64,000 nt of DNA, from NCBI GenBank assembly GCA_035517515.1, contig DATIYQ010000173.1, positions 17,794-81,793 of the forward strand, in the 5' to 3' direction. Shown here piece after piece: positions 50,218 to 58,566 of this stretch (position 1 is its first letter; each line of letters opens with the position of its first letter). The notes under the pieces are model-generated. The model had not been told where the DNA came from. It made no database searches and saw nothing but the letters and a program-made list of their open reading frames with translations. The position numbers and the translations under genes are program-made. The stretch comes from JOPF136 sp035517515. Lineage in GTDB: Bacteria; Acidobacteriota; Terriglobia; Acidiferrales; UBA7541.

Positions 50218-51129
50218 ATGATTCGTTCCGCGCTCATTTCCCTTTCCCAAAATCCTAAGGCGAAGCGTTTTGTCTTATCAAATCCCCTGGCGCGGCGTAC
50301 CGCGCGCCGGTTTGTGGCCGGGGAGGAGCTGGAGCACGCCATTGCCGCGGCCCGCGAGTCCAACGCCGCGGGGCTGAAAGTCAGCCTCGACTTTCTGGGA
50401 GAAAACGTCGGCTCCCGCGAAGACGCGGTGCGCGCACGGCAGATGTATTTGGGGGTGTTTGATCGCATTGCGCAGGAAAAACTGGATGCCAATGTTTCGC
50501 TCAAGCTCACCCAGTTGGGCCTGGACTTCGGCACAGACTTCTGCCGGGAGCAGATGCTGCCCATCGTGAAGCACGCCGAAGCGCTGGGCAATTTCGTGCG
50601 CATCGACATGGAAGGTTCCGCCTACACCGAGCGGACCATCGGCATCGCCCGCGACCTGCGCAGCCAGTCGCCGGCCGTGGGGACGGTGATCCAGGCGTAT
50701 CTCCGCCGCAGCGAACAGGATATCCGCAGCCTGGTGGCCCAGGGTTGCCGGATTCGACTGTGCAAGGGCGCGTACCTGGAGCCTCCGGAAGTGGCCTTCC
50801 AGGAGAAACGCGAAGTGGACGCGAACTTCGTGAACTTGATGCGGCTGCTGCTGCCCAGCGGCGTGTACCACGGGATCGCCACGCACGATCCGGCCATGAT
50901 TGCGGCTACCCAGGAGTTCGCCTCCCAGCAGGGAATCGGAAAGGACAAGTTCGAATTCCAGATGCTCTACGGCATCCGCCCGGACTTACAACGCCGGCTG
51001 ATCCGCGAGGGCCACAACATGCGCGTCTATATCCCTTACGGCCGCGACTGGTTTCCGTATTTTATGCGCCGCCTGGCCGAGCGGCCCGCCAATCTGATGT
51101 TTCTGGCGCGCAACATGCTTCGCGGCTGA
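50218..51129 (+). CDS. Proline dehydrogenase
   Basis: A 303-residue monofunctional, FAD-dependent enzyme that oxidises L-proline to pyrroline-5-carboxylate. It shows the PutA-type beta/alpha barrel: KVSLDFLGENVGSREDAVRA, the FAD/substrate residues around VRIDMEGSAYTERT, IQAYLRRSEQDI, RLCKGAYLEPPEVAF, and the C-terminal VYIPYGRDWFPYFMRRLAER with the substrate-binding YGxxWxxYxxRR. ATG 50218 is the conserved start; the frame from 50107 overlaps trxB. The gene for the second enzyme (P5C dehydrogenase) is not in the window. Confidence 0.92.
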   Translation: MIRSALISLSQNPKAKRFVLSNPLARRTARRFVAGEELEHAIAAARESNAAGLKVSLDFLGENVGSREDAVRARQMYLGVFDRIAQEKLDANVSLKLTQLGLDFGTDFCREQMLPIVKHAEALGNFVRIDMEGSAYTERTIGIARDLRSQSPAVGTVIQAYLRRSEQDIRSLVAQGCRIRLCKGAYLEPPEVAFQEKREVDANFVNLMRLLLPSGVYHGIATHDPAMIAATQEFASQQGIGKDKFEFQMLYGIRPDLQRRLIREGHNMRVYIPYGRDWFPYFMRRLAERPANLMFLARNMLRG

Positions 51130-51146
51130 GTGAGCCGTGCTCCGGC

Positions 51147-51422
51147 TTATCCGCGGCACTTCACCTCATCGCCGGGCGCGCTCTTGACACAAATTGCGGG
51201 GATGTGGACTACGTTGCGTTCAACCCACACGTCTTCGCCCTGGCCGACATTGAAAAAGTATGTCGTCTTGGCGGCATTCGTGTCTTCCACAACCACCAAC
51301 AGCTGGTTTGACTTTGCATTTGCCGTATAGCCGATTTGATTCACACCGCTCCAGCGCGTCCAATCATCCTGGAACTGCAGGCGGACGAACACCAATACCG
51401 TATGCGAGCCGGTAGCGAGCAT
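51147..51422 (-). CDS. Small protein of unknown function
   Basis: A 91-residue protein, mostly beta by composition (HTVLVFVRLQFQDDWTRW, SNQLLVVVEDTNAAKTTYFF), without signal peptide. I do not recognise it. It looks real because a good ribosome site (AGAAAGGAG, seven bases) precedes the ATG at 51422 and a TTGACA promoter lies upstream in an AT-rich stretch that contrasts with the surrounding genome. Two Cys residues are near the C terminus. It is isolated and could be a recently acquired gene. Confidence 0.55.
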   Translation of the reverse strand: MLATGSHTVLVFVRLQFQDDWTRWSGVNQIGYTANAKSNQLLVVVEDTNAAKTTYFFNVGQGEDVWVERNVVHIPAICVKSAPGDEVKCRG

Positions 51423-51467
51423 TTGCTTTCTCCTTTCTGTAGTGGGAACAGAATCTAACCGAGTCTA

Positions 51468-51497
51468 TACTTAACGCAGGATATCTAACTATGTCAA
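51468..51497 (-). promoter_or_regulatory. Candidate promoter of the 91-residue gene
   Basis: On the minus strand a perfect TTGACA (51497-51492) is followed after 18 bases by TAAGTA (51473-51468). A better -10-like TATAGA lies four bases further on with a too-long spacer, so the -10 is uncertain. Confidence 0.4.
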
Positions 51498-51716
51498 TAA
51501 GAAACCTAAAAGTAAGCGAACCATCGCTTCGAGTCGGGTTCGGACGCGGATGAGGAGCGGTGAGTCCCGGCCAGCTGGCACGGTAAAGGGCGGGCACAGC
51601 ACAAAAGTTCCGGCGCGCTGCGTTCGCCAGGGAAGGCAATCCGTCCGCCCCATGGCAGGTAGAGATCCGGCCGCCGCGGTGCTTACCTCGGATGCAGGGA
51701 CATGGCAGAGCGTGGC

Positions 51717-52361
51717 CTACAGTTTGCGGCAAACTGTGAAGCCGTCGCGCAGCGGCAAGAGCACGGGGAAAAGTTCTTTTGCGGCATAGACCGCACGGTT
51801 GAATTCCTGGATGCCGCGGCTGCGCGCATCGCTCCGTGGAGCTTTTCGCGCCGCGCGGCCGCTCCACAGGGTGTTGTCCGTGAGCAGCAGGCCCCCCCGG
51901 CGCACGCGCGGCGCCGCCAGGCGCAGCGTCTCCGGATACTGCTCCTTATCCACGTCGATAAAGATGATGTCGAACTCTCCCGGGGTCTGCGCCAGCTTTT
52001 CCTGGGACCTGCCAACGTGCAGCTGAATTCGCTCTGCCACGCCCGCGCGCTGGAAGTACGCCCGCGCGCGTGTGGCGTTCTCCGGGCTGCCGTCGCTGTA
52101 GTGCACCTCCGCGCCTTCTCCCGCGGCTTGCGCTAACCAGAGCGTGGAATAACCGATTGCGGAGCCCAGCTCGAAAATACGCTTCGCGGCGGAGAGTTGC
52201 GTCAGCAGGTGAATCAGTCTGCCCACCGCGGGCCCCACGATGGGCACGTCATGGCGCGAAGCGTACCGCTCCATCTCCCGCAACACCGGGGCGCTCCTGG
52301 GGAGCAGGCCGTAGAGGTATTTCTCCACGGCGGGATGGGTGATGTCTTTGGTCCTCCACAT
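51717..52361 (-). CDS. Class I O-methyltransferase (CCoAOMT-like)
   Basis: A 214-residue SAM-dependent methyltransferase. The SAM loop is visible in RIFELGSAIGYSTLWLAQAA (motif I, E-x-G-x-x-x-G-Y-S), the acidic Asp after it in VHYSDGSPENATRARAYFQR, and FDIIFIDVDKEQYPETLRLA gives the metal/substrate Asp typical of the caffeoyl-CoA O-methyltransferase-like family. RRGGLLLTDNTLWSGR follows. The acceptor substrate is unknown. ATG 52361 (AGAGAGG upstream) is preferred over TTG 52373, which adds four residues. It is followed by the AT-rich island and preceded by the UPF0173 gene on the same strand. Confidence 0.85.
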   Translation of the reverse strand: MWRTKDITHPAVEKYLYGLLPRSAPVLREMERYASRHDVPIVGPAVGRLIHLLTQLSAAKRIFELGSAIGYSTLWLAQAAGEGAEVHYSDGSPENATRARAYFQRAGVAERIQLHVGRSQEKLAQTPGEFDIIFIDVDKEQYPETLRLAAPRVRRGGLLLTDNTLWSGRAARKAPRSDARSRGIQEFNRAVYAAKELFPVLLPLRDGFTVCRKL

Positions 52362-52492
52362 GGCCTCTCTCAATCCTCCCGCCCGCGCGGGGAAGCGGCG
52401 CGATGCAAAAGTAGATTCCTCCGCCCGGCAAAAGTGGCCGGGCTTCGGAATGTCATTTTTTCAGCACCGTGCGGAAGACTGGCGGCATCGCG

Positions 52493-53206
52493 CTACCCGA
52501 GTGTTTCGCCCGGTTTCGGCGCGTGGATTTCCAGGCCGGCAATGTCCTTGGTCAATTCGCGCACGTGTGCGGGACGGCCGGTGAGCGGTGGAAACGTGCC
52601 GTAATGCATGGGCAGCACGTGCTTCACGCCGAGCAAACGGATGGCCACCGCGGCCTCGCGCGGACCCATGGTGTAAAAGTCCCCGATGGGAAGGCACGCC
52701 ACCTCCGGCCGGTAAATTTCGGCAATTAACTTCATGTCGCCAAAGACGCACGTATCGCCGGCGTGATAGAGCACCAGGCCTCCGGGCAGGCTCACGATCA
52801 CGCCCGCGGGTTCTCCGGCGTACACAATCTTTCCGCCGTCATTCACGCTGGAGGAGTGGAATGCATGGGTCAGGCTGACCTCGCAGCCGGCCACTTTCGC
52901 CGCGCCGCCTTTGCTCATCCCGATCACGTTTTGCGCGCCCTTCGATTCCAGCCACTGGCCCAGCTCGTAGATGCACAGAACGGAGCATTTGTGGTGCTTG
53001 GCGAGCTCCAGGGTGTCTCCCACGTGGTCGCCGTGGGCGTGTGTCAACAGAATGGCGTCCACGCGCGCCTGCTTTTTCTCGTTCTCCGGGCAGAGCGGAT
53101 TTCCGTTCAGGAAAGGGTCAAGAAGCAGAACCTTTCCCTCTGCGGTCAGGATTCGAAACGCGCTGTGACCCAGCCAGGTGATTTTATTTCCGCGGGTATT
53201 GAACAT
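52493..53206 (-). CDS. UPF0173-type metal-dependent hydrolase
   Basis: A 237-residue protein of the metallo-beta-lactamase fold, UPF0173 family. The metal site is LLTHAHGDHVGDTLELAKHH (HxHxDH), with further ligands in LTHAFHSSS, VLYHAGDTCVFGDMKLI and LPMHYGTFPPLTGRP. It begins ITWLGHSAFRI as usual. Substrates of this family are not defined. The ATG has GGGAGGG eight bases upstream. A REP-like palindromic element lies between it and the upstream TlpA-like gene, so the two are probably separate transcripts. Confidence 0.88.
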   Translation of the reverse strand: MFNTRGNKITWLGHSAFRILTAEGKVLLLDPFLNGNPLCPENEKKQARVDAILLTHAHGDHVGDTLELAKHHKCSVLCIYELGQWLESKGAQNVIGMSKGGAAKVAGCEVSLTHAFHSSSVNDGGKIVYAGEPAGVIVSLPGGLVLYHAGDTCVFGDMKLIAEIYRPEVACLPIGDFYTMGPREAAVAIRLLGVKHVLPMHYGTFPPLTGRPAHVRELTKDIAGLEIHAPKPGETLG

Positions 53207-53319
53207 GGCAGGAACCCTCCCAGTGGGGGTGGCGTAGGTTTTTAAATGCCCCCGGCGACGCGAGCGGAAGAGATTCTAACGCAAGCTGCGCATCCGCGCC
53301 CGGTCGCTCACAGAGGGCC

Positions 53320-53396
53320 GTAGGGACGCTGCTTGCTGCGCGCCCGATTCCGCCAAAACGTTCACCACACCAGGGCGCACCAGGCAACGCCCCTAT
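53320..53396. repeat. Imperfect inverted repeat (REP-like element)
   Basis: GTAGGGACGCTGCTTGCTGC begins the left arm (53320-53345). The reverse complement of the right arm (53373-53396) is ATAGGGGCGTTGCCTGGTGC followed by GCCC, matching it at most positions. The arms are separated by about 27 bases. The right arm contains the TAG stop (53395-53393) of the TlpA-like gene. Such GTAGGG-type palindromic elements are common as dispersed repeats; it may also act as a bidirectional transcription-end hairpin. Confidence 0.55.
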
Positions 53397-54004
53397 GGAG
53401 ATGATTTTCGATTGGGAGGGGAGAGGAGCTGTTCGATGGCGGTCACAAAGGTCTCGCGCTTCTGTTCGCCAACGATTTGTCCCACCAACTTGCCATCCGG
53501 GGCGTAGAAAAATGTGGCCGGAAGCGCCCCGCTCCACTTCGGGTTCACCCGGTCGATGAACTCTTCTTCTTTGCCCGGCTTTTTCCGGTAATTGGGAAAC
53601 CCCGGTTGGGTCTTGGCCAGGAAGCGCAGCGCCAGGGCTACCTCCGCGTCGTCATCCAGATCCATGGCGAAGACCGTCAGTCCTTTGGGGGCGTACTTGC
53701 GGGCCAGTTCGATCACCATGGGGTATTCGTCGCGGCATGGCTCGCACCAAGTGGCCCAAAACGTGACCATCAAGGGCTTTCCGTGGTATTCGGCCACATG
53801 CGTCAGATAGCCCTCCGCGTCCAGAACTTCTAGCGATTTCAGCGCTGGCGCCGGGGGAGTCTTTTTCGGCGCTGACGGGTCCGGACTCGCGGACTGGCGG
53901 AATGGGCCGCCCATCGCCGCCGCAGCGCCCAGAGCGGAGATGGCGAGCAGCGCCGCCGCTGCCCGTCCATTGTTCCTCCACACACTCTTCGATTTCCCGG
54001 TCAT
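53393..54004 (-). CDS. TlpA-like thioredoxin-fold protein
   Basis: A 203-residue exported thiol-disulfide protein. A signal or anchor segment (AAAALLAISALGAAAAMGGP) is followed by a Pro/Lys-rich linker and a thioredoxin domain. The active site is WCEPC in WATWCEPCRDEYPMVIELAR, and the cis-Pro strand is in GALPATFFYAPDGKLVGQIV. TlpA/ResA relatives reduce apocytochromes or copper-site proteins in the periplasm; the partner here is unknown. It starts 85 bases after the redoxin gene, so the two may share a transcript. Confidence 0.85.
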   Translation of the reverse strand: MTGKSKSVWRNNGRAAAALLAISALGAAAAMGGPFRQSASPDPSAPKKTPPAPALKSLEVLDAEGYLTHVAEYHGKPLMVTFWATWCEPCRDEYPMVIELARKYAPKGLTVFAMDLDDDAEVALALRFLAKTQPGFPNYRKKPGKEEEFIDRVNPKWSGALPATFFYAPDGKLVGQIVGEQKRETFVTAIEQLLSPPNRKSSP

Positions 54005-54089
54005 TGCATGACCCCTCTCGGAGAAACCGGAAAAAGCTTAACGCAGAGAACGCAGAGAAACGGAGGACACGGAGAAAGACTCCGCCTTC

Positions 54090-54707
54090 CTACGAGTGCG
54101 GCACGCGCTTGATGGTGCAACCGAATGCCTTGGTTTCCGTCACCGGCACGGCTTTGTCGGCGGCCAATGCGTCCAGCGCCTCGGTCAGGTCGCGTTTGGA
54201 GATTCCCGCCGGGTCTTTGCTGTCGTCGATGCGGCCGTGATAGCGCAGTGTGCCGCCGGCGTCAAACAGGTAGGTCTCGGGAGTGAAGGAAGCACCCAGG
54301 GCGTCGGCCAGGCGGTTGCCGTTGTCCTTCAGAATGGTGAACGTCAAGCCGTGTTCCCGGGCGTGAGTGGCCACCGCTTCGGGCGATTCCGTTCGGTTCG
54401 CGTTAATTCCCACCACGGCGAACCCACGGGCCCGCCATTCCTGGGCCAATGCCTCCATGCGTTCGTTGTACGCATTGGAAACGGGACATTGCACGGAGAC
54501 GAAAATCACCAGCGTCCCCTTTTTCCCAGCGAGATTGGCCAGGTCTGTGGGGTCTCCACCCAGGGTAGCCAGTTTCAGGCCCGGCATTTTGCTGCCGATG
54601 GGTGGGGCAGGGGGAATCGCGGCAGCCCCTCCATAATTCTGCTGCGCCGCGGCCATGCCGGCGGCCAGCGCAAGCAGGGGGATCAGTGCCAATGAGCGGT
54701 TTCTCAT
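54090..54707 (-). CDS. Exported redoxin-family (AhpC/TSA-like) protein
   Basis: A 205-residue protein with signal peptide (LALIPLLALAAGMAAAQ). The redoxin domain shows KKGTLVIFVSVQCPVSNAYN, where the single Cys replaces the usual CxxC; this is the peroxiredoxin-like PVSN variant of thioredoxin-fold proteins. The rest of the fold is clear (FAVVGINANRTESPEAVATH, LGASFTPETYLFDAGGTLRY). A second Cys occurs near the C terminus (FGCTIK). Peroxide reduction is possible but not shown. AGGAG precedes the ATG. Confidence 0.82.
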   Translation of the reverse strand: MRNRSLALIPLLALAAGMAAAQQNYGGAAAIPPAPPIGSKMPGLKLATLGGDPTDLANLAGKKGTLVIFVSVQCPVSNAYNERMEALAQEWRARGFAVVGINANRTESPEAVATHAREHGLTFTILKDNGNRLADALGASFTPETYLFDAGGTLRYHGRIDDSKDPAGISKRDLTEALDALAADKAVPVTETKAFGCTIKRVPHS

Positions 54708-54789
54708 CTTCTTCTCCTGGGGCAGATTCTAAACTCGGACGATGGGGGAAGGCCTCACCGTCCTTTTCTAAGACGCATTTACGGCACCA

Positions 54790-54799
54790 TTGTATACAA
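54790..54799. promoter_or_regulatory. TTGTATACAA palindrome
   Basis: A perfect 10-bp palindrome that fits the T-N-G-T...A-C-N-A pattern of GntR-family operators. It lies between the divergent redoxin and ferredoxin genes, and a related half site (ATACAA) occurs at 54889-54894. The regulator is unknown. Confidence 0.35.
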
Positions 54800-54864
54800 G
54801 ATTCCGGGCGCAGAGTCCTGCCAAGGGCTTGTTCTGGGCGGGATTCCCTTCCGTGGCGGGGCAG

Positions 54865-54893
54865 TTGTTTGCAAATCGCTTTGGTGATATACA
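54865..54893 (+). promoter_or_regulatory. Promoter of the ferredoxin gene
   Basis: TTGTTT at 54865-54870 and TATACA at 54888-54893 are separated by 17 bases. The predicted start near 54900 leaves a leader of about 60 bases before the ferredoxin ATG. Confidence 0.5.
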
Positions 54894-54961
54894 AGTTTGT
54901 TATGCGCAACAGGCGCTCGGAGTCTGCCGGGCGCGCACTTCATGGCTGAGGAGCCTTTCAG

Positions 54962-55228
54962 ATGGCCTATGTGATTGCAGAACCGTGCGTTGGAACCAAA
55001 GATACGGCATGCGTGGACGTGTGCCCGGTGGATTGCATCCACCCGCGCAAAGACGAGCCCGCCTTCGAGAGCGAAACGCAGCTTTACATCAGCCCCACGG
55101 AGTGCATTGACTGTGGCGCCTGCGTGCCGGTGTGCCCGGTGACGGCGATCTTTGCGCTCGAAGATCTTCCGGAAAAGTGGGCCAACTTTACGCAAATCAA
55201 CGCGGACTGGTACTCGAAAAAAGCCTGA
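54962..55228 (+). CDS. fdxA: Seven-iron-type ferredoxin
   Basis: An 88-residue electron carrier of the FdxA type. Cys ligands are C9-x7-C17-x3-C21 (3Fe-4S-like spacing) then C25, and the second cluster binding site CIDCGACVPVCP (C-x2-C-x2-C-x3-CP). Conserved C-terminal residues include KWANFTQINADWY. ATG 54962 has AGGAG eight bases upstream. It is divergent from the redoxin gene. Confidence 0.93.
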   Translation: MAYVIAEPCVGTKDTACVDVCPVDCIHPRKDEPAFESETQLYISPTECIDCGACVPVCPVTAIFALEDLPEKWANFTQINADWYSKKA

Positions 55229-55235
55229 GCTGCGC

Positions 55236-55727
55236 TCAGCGCCTGCCCGTTCCACTGCGTCCAGAAGCGCTCCTGATGATCCCGGCGCGGCCCGCTCCGC
55301 CTGTGGCCGGATGTGGCTCTTTCCATGGCCGCAGCTTGGGAAATGGCTTGCGGGAGCACGAATGGCCGCGCTTCAACTCCTTGAGCCATTCCCGCACCGT
55401 GCGGCGCAACTCCTCCAGCCGCAACCGGCGGTGATTTGCCGGAAAGCCTTCTACCTTACTGAGCCCGCGAAGCAGCAGAGAGCGTGTGCCCACCCGGTTC
55501 TTCCGCTGATGGTGATAGAAGGCCGCGGAGATCTGGATGATGCCCTGAAGAAAGGTCTTCTCCGGCTCCGGCGCCACCAGCCAGATCACTTCCCAGGATT
55601 CATGCGCATGCCAGAACCTCCGGGAGTTGAATTGGCGCATCCCGCGGGCAAAAGCCTCGGAATCAGACCCCTGACCTCCCTTGCCGGATGAGCGCCCTTT
55701 TGGGTGCCTGCCGGTTTGCCGGTTCAT
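55236..55727 (-). CDS. DUF309 family protein
   Basis: A small basic protein (163 residues from the preferred ATG at 55727). The diagnostic DUF309 core is visible: FNSRRFWHAHESWEVIWLVA, then PEKTFLQGIIQISAAFYHHQ and RGLSKVE, an all-helical fold with a His-x3-Glu-x2-W motif. The last ~50 residues are Arg/Gly/Ser-rich and not conserved. The function of DUF309 is unknown. It converges on the ferredoxin gene with a seven-base gap, so the two 3' ends almost overlap. Confidence 0.75.
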   Translation of the reverse strand: MNRQTGRHPKGRSSGKGGQGSDSEAFARGMRQFNSRRFWHAHESWEVIWLVAPEPEKTFLQGIIQISAAFYHHQRKNRVGTRSLLLRGLSKVEGFPANHRRLRLEELRRTVREWLKELKRGHSCSRKPFPKLRPWKEPHPATGGAGRAGIIRSASGRSGTGRR

Positions 55728-55990
55728 TTGCCATCCCATTCGCCGGGCGGCGATCCGTGCGGTGTGTCCTCTCACCTCGTCTTGCTAATTTCGCACAGGC
55801 AGCATGGCCGGCGCCACTGGGCGCAGTACCGGTTTCGCCTCACGGGAGCGGCATTCCGGCGGTGAACGCCACGTGCTATGAGGGGTGACCCGGCGCGGCA
55901 GATTGGCGCCCCGGAACCTCGCGTTCTCGAAAGACTGGATGCCCACAAACTACCTGCGGTATGGTGTTACATTGCCGTTGGGGGAACTCC

Positions 55991-58180
55991 TTGTCGAAGT
56001 TCCGCTTGTTGTTGCTCATCCACGCGCACCAGCCGATCGGAAATTTCGACAGCGTCTTTGAAAACTCCTACCAGAAATCCTACCTGACGTTCCTCCAGGC
56101 CGTCGAGCGCCATCCCGGAATCCGCATCGGGCTGCACATCAGCGGGCCGTTGCTCGAATGGCTGGAGGTCAAGCATCCGGAATATTTCGAGCTGTTGCGC
56201 GGTCTGGTGGCCAAGGGCCAGATCGAGATGGTTGGCTCCGGCTTCTACGAGCCCATCTTGATTTCCATCCCTCCCGAGGACCGCGTGGAACAGCTCCGGC
56301 GCATGGCCGACTATCTGGAAAAACACTTTGGCCGCCGCCCGCAGGGGGCCTGGCTCACGGAGCGCGTGTGGGAGCCGCAACTGCCCGGCTCGCTCGCCGC
56401 CGGGGGCGTGGAATACACGCTGGTGGACGATGTTCATTTTCTCGGCGCGGGCTTCGAGCTGGCCGATCTTTTCGGCTACTACCTCTCCGAAGACCTCAAT
56501 GAAGTGGTGAAAGTTGTCCCGGGACTGAAGCGCATGCGCTATCTGGTGCCCTTCGGCCGCGTGGACGAGAGCCTCGAATTCCTCCGCCGTTCCGCGCAGG
56601 CGCATCCCGGCGGGATGGCGGCCATGGGTGACGACTGCGAAAAGTTCGGCGTTTGGCCGGAAACCTACGACCATTGCTACGTGCACGGATGGCTGGATAA
56701 TTGGTTTGCCGCCATCGAGAAGAGCGCGGACTGGCTGGAAACCGGCCTTCCCGCAGACCTGGTGGCGGAGATGCAGCCGCTCGGCCGCGCGGATTTGCCG
56801 GCCGCCTCGTATACGGAACTGACCGAGTGGGCCCTGCCCACCCCGGCCCGCAAACGCTTCCACGCGCTCCAGCAGGAGTTCGCCAACCGGCCGGATGTGC
56901 TGGTGTTTCTGCGCGGCAGTTTCTGGCGCACCTTTTTGACCAAGTACAGCGAAGCCAACCTGCTGCACAAGAAGATGCTCCATGTCTCCGCAAAAGTCCG
57001 GCGGCTGCGGGCGGTGGTGCGCCGCGGCCTGCCCCTGCGCCGCGCCGTGGACCAGGCCTACACCCACCTGCTGCGCGCTCAGTGCAACGACGCCTACTGG
57101 CACGGAGTATTCGGCGGACTGTATGCTCCCCACCTGCGGGCGGCGTTGTGGCGCGAACTGGTGGTGGCGGAAAAACTGGCCGACGCCGCAGACCAGGGCG
57201 TGCCCAGTTACGCGGAGGTGCACTCGCTCGATTTCGACGCCGATGGACGCGAGGAGATGTACCACGTCTCGGAATCCTATGCCGCGCTTACCAAGCCGTG
57301 GGATGGCGGCACCATGGCGGCCCTCGATTTCCGTGTCTCGGACGTCACCCTGATCAATTCCATCCAGCGCCGCCAGGAGGCGTACCACGATCGCCTGCGC
57401 CAGATGCCCGCGGCAGCCGCGGGGACCGCCCCGGGCAGCGCGGTCTCGATTCACGACGCCACCCGGGTGAAGGAAGCGGGCCTGGACCGCTTCTTGCGTT
57501 ACGACCGCTGGCCCCGGCACGCCTTTCGCCTGATGCTCTTCCCGGCGTGGAAGAGCGCGCAGGACTACGCAGAGCTGCGGCTCGAGGAATCCTCTGCGTT
57601 CGCGGGCGGCGAATACACCGTGGCCGCCGGCACACCCGAGCGCCTGGAAATGATCATGCAGGCTCCGTACACGGCCAAGGCCACCGGTGCGCAAGGCACG
57701 GGCCACGAAGGCCGCCTGCTTCACGTGGCCAAGACCCTGCTGTTTTCGCGCACCGGGAAGGGATTTGAGATCTCATGCCACCTGGCGCTCTCCAATCACA
57801 CCGGCGAGCCGATGCGCATCTGCGCCGGGCTGGAGATGGTGTTTAATCTCCTCGCGCCCTCGGAATCCGACCGCTTCCTTGAATGGAGCGAGGCCCGGCA
57901 GCCCCTGCGCTGGGCGGGAACCGTGCCGGAGGCGGAACTGCGGCTGGTGGACGAGTGGCAGAATCTCTCCATCAGCCTTTCCGCCGCGAACGCGCGGGAA
58001 ATCTGGGTGGCGCCGATCGAAACGGTCACGGAATCCGAGGAAGGATTTGAGCGCGTCTACCAGGGGTCGCAAATCCTGCCCGTGTGGCCGCTGGAACTTG
58101 CCCCGGGCGGGTTGTGGACCGGCCGGTTCACGCTGCGCGTGGGCCTGGCCCGCACCGCAGCGCGCGCCGGAAAAAAGTGA
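55991..58180 (+). CDS. GH57 4-alpha-glucanotransferase or alpha-amylase
   Basis: A 729-residue glycoside hydrolase of family 57 acting on alpha-1,4-glucans. Conserved regions: 1 is HAHQPIGNF; 2 is GSGFYEP; 3 is AWLTERVWEPQ, which holds the catalytic Glu nucleophile; 4 is GDDCEKFG, which holds the acid/base Asp; 5 is SFWRTFLTKYSEAN. The second half (about 430-729) is the beta-rich domain found in Thermococcus-type 4-alpha-glucanotransferase (around LDRFLRYDRWPRHAFRLMLF). TTG 55991 gives a start six residues before the HxHQP motif, with GGGGGA upstream; GTG 55961 is the alternative. No signal peptide, so it acts on intracellular glycogen or maltodextrin. Confidence 0.88.
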   Translation: MSKFRLLLLIHAHQPIGNFDSVFENSYQKSYLTFLQAVERHPGIRIGLHISGPLLEWLEVKHPEYFELLRGLVAKGQIEMVGSGFYEPILISIPPEDRVEQLRRMADYLEKHFGRRPQGAWLTERVWEPQLPGSLAAGGVEYTLVDDVHFLGAGFELADLFGYYLSEDLNEVVKVVPGLKRMRYLVPFGRVDESLEFLRRSAQAHPGGMAAMGDDCEKFGVWPETYDHCYVHGWLDNWFAAIEKSADWLETGLPADLVAEMQPLGRADLPAASYTELTEWALPTPARKRFHALQQEFANRPDVLVFLRGSFWRTFLTKYSEANLLHKKMLHVSAKVRRLRAVVRRGLPLRRAVDQAYTHLLRAQCNDAYWHGVFGGLYAPHLRAALWRELVVAEKLADAADQGVPSYAEVHSLDFDADGREEMYHVSESYAALTKPWDGGTMAALDFRVSDVTLINSIQRRQEAYHDRLRQMPAAAAGTAPGSAVSIHDATRVKEAGLDRFLRYDRWPRHAFRLMLFPAWKSAQDYAELRLEESSAFAGGEYTVAAGTPERLEMIMQAPYTAKATGAQGTGHEGRLLHVAKTLLFSRTGKGFEISCHLALSNHTGEPMRICAGLEMVFNLLAPSESDRFLEWSEARQPLRWAGTVPEAELRLVDEWQNLSISLSAANAREIWVAPIETVTESEEGFERVYQGSQILPVWPLELAPGGLWTGRFTLRVGLARTAARAGKK

Positions 58181-58272
58181 AGCGCGCGCGGTTGCCCGCC
58201 GCTTCCCGCGTTTGTTAGAGTGGCTTGCTGGGTACAGCGTGTGCCGAGCGCGTCCCGCGCGGAGGAGGCTCC

Positions 58273-58446
58273 ATGGCCGTGAGCAAGGAACTGCTCGATA
58301 TTCTGGTCTGTCCCTTGTGCAAAACTCCGGTAACGCTCACACCGGATAGCCAGGGGCTCAAGTGCGGCACGTGCCACCGCGTTTATCCGATTCGCGACGA
58401 GATCCCCGTCATGCTCGTGGATGAGGCCAGGGTGGAAGCGAGCTGA
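58273..58446 (+). CDS. Trm112/UPF0434-like zinc-ribbon protein
   Basis: A 57-residue protein with the Trm112-like zinc ribbon: LDILVCPLCKTPV, then KCGTCHRVYPIRDEIPVML. The two Cys pairs should bind zinc. In Escherichia coli the equivalent (YcaR) is small and of uncertain role; eukaryotic and archaeal Trm112 activates methyltransferases. GGAGGAGG before the ATG supports this start. The gene is short but matches the family in length. Confidence 0.9.
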   Translation: MAVSKELLDILVCPLCKTPVTLTPDSQGLKCGTCHRVYPIRDEIPVMLVDEARVEAS

Positions 58447-58566
58447 GCGGGACGGGCTCTGAGCCGGTCCGTTCCCGGCATTTGGACCAGTTGCCCGAGC
58501 AGGCCGCCCAGGTGTTTCACCGGGCATCAACAACGCACAGGCGGAAAGCCTGAGCTACCGCACACC

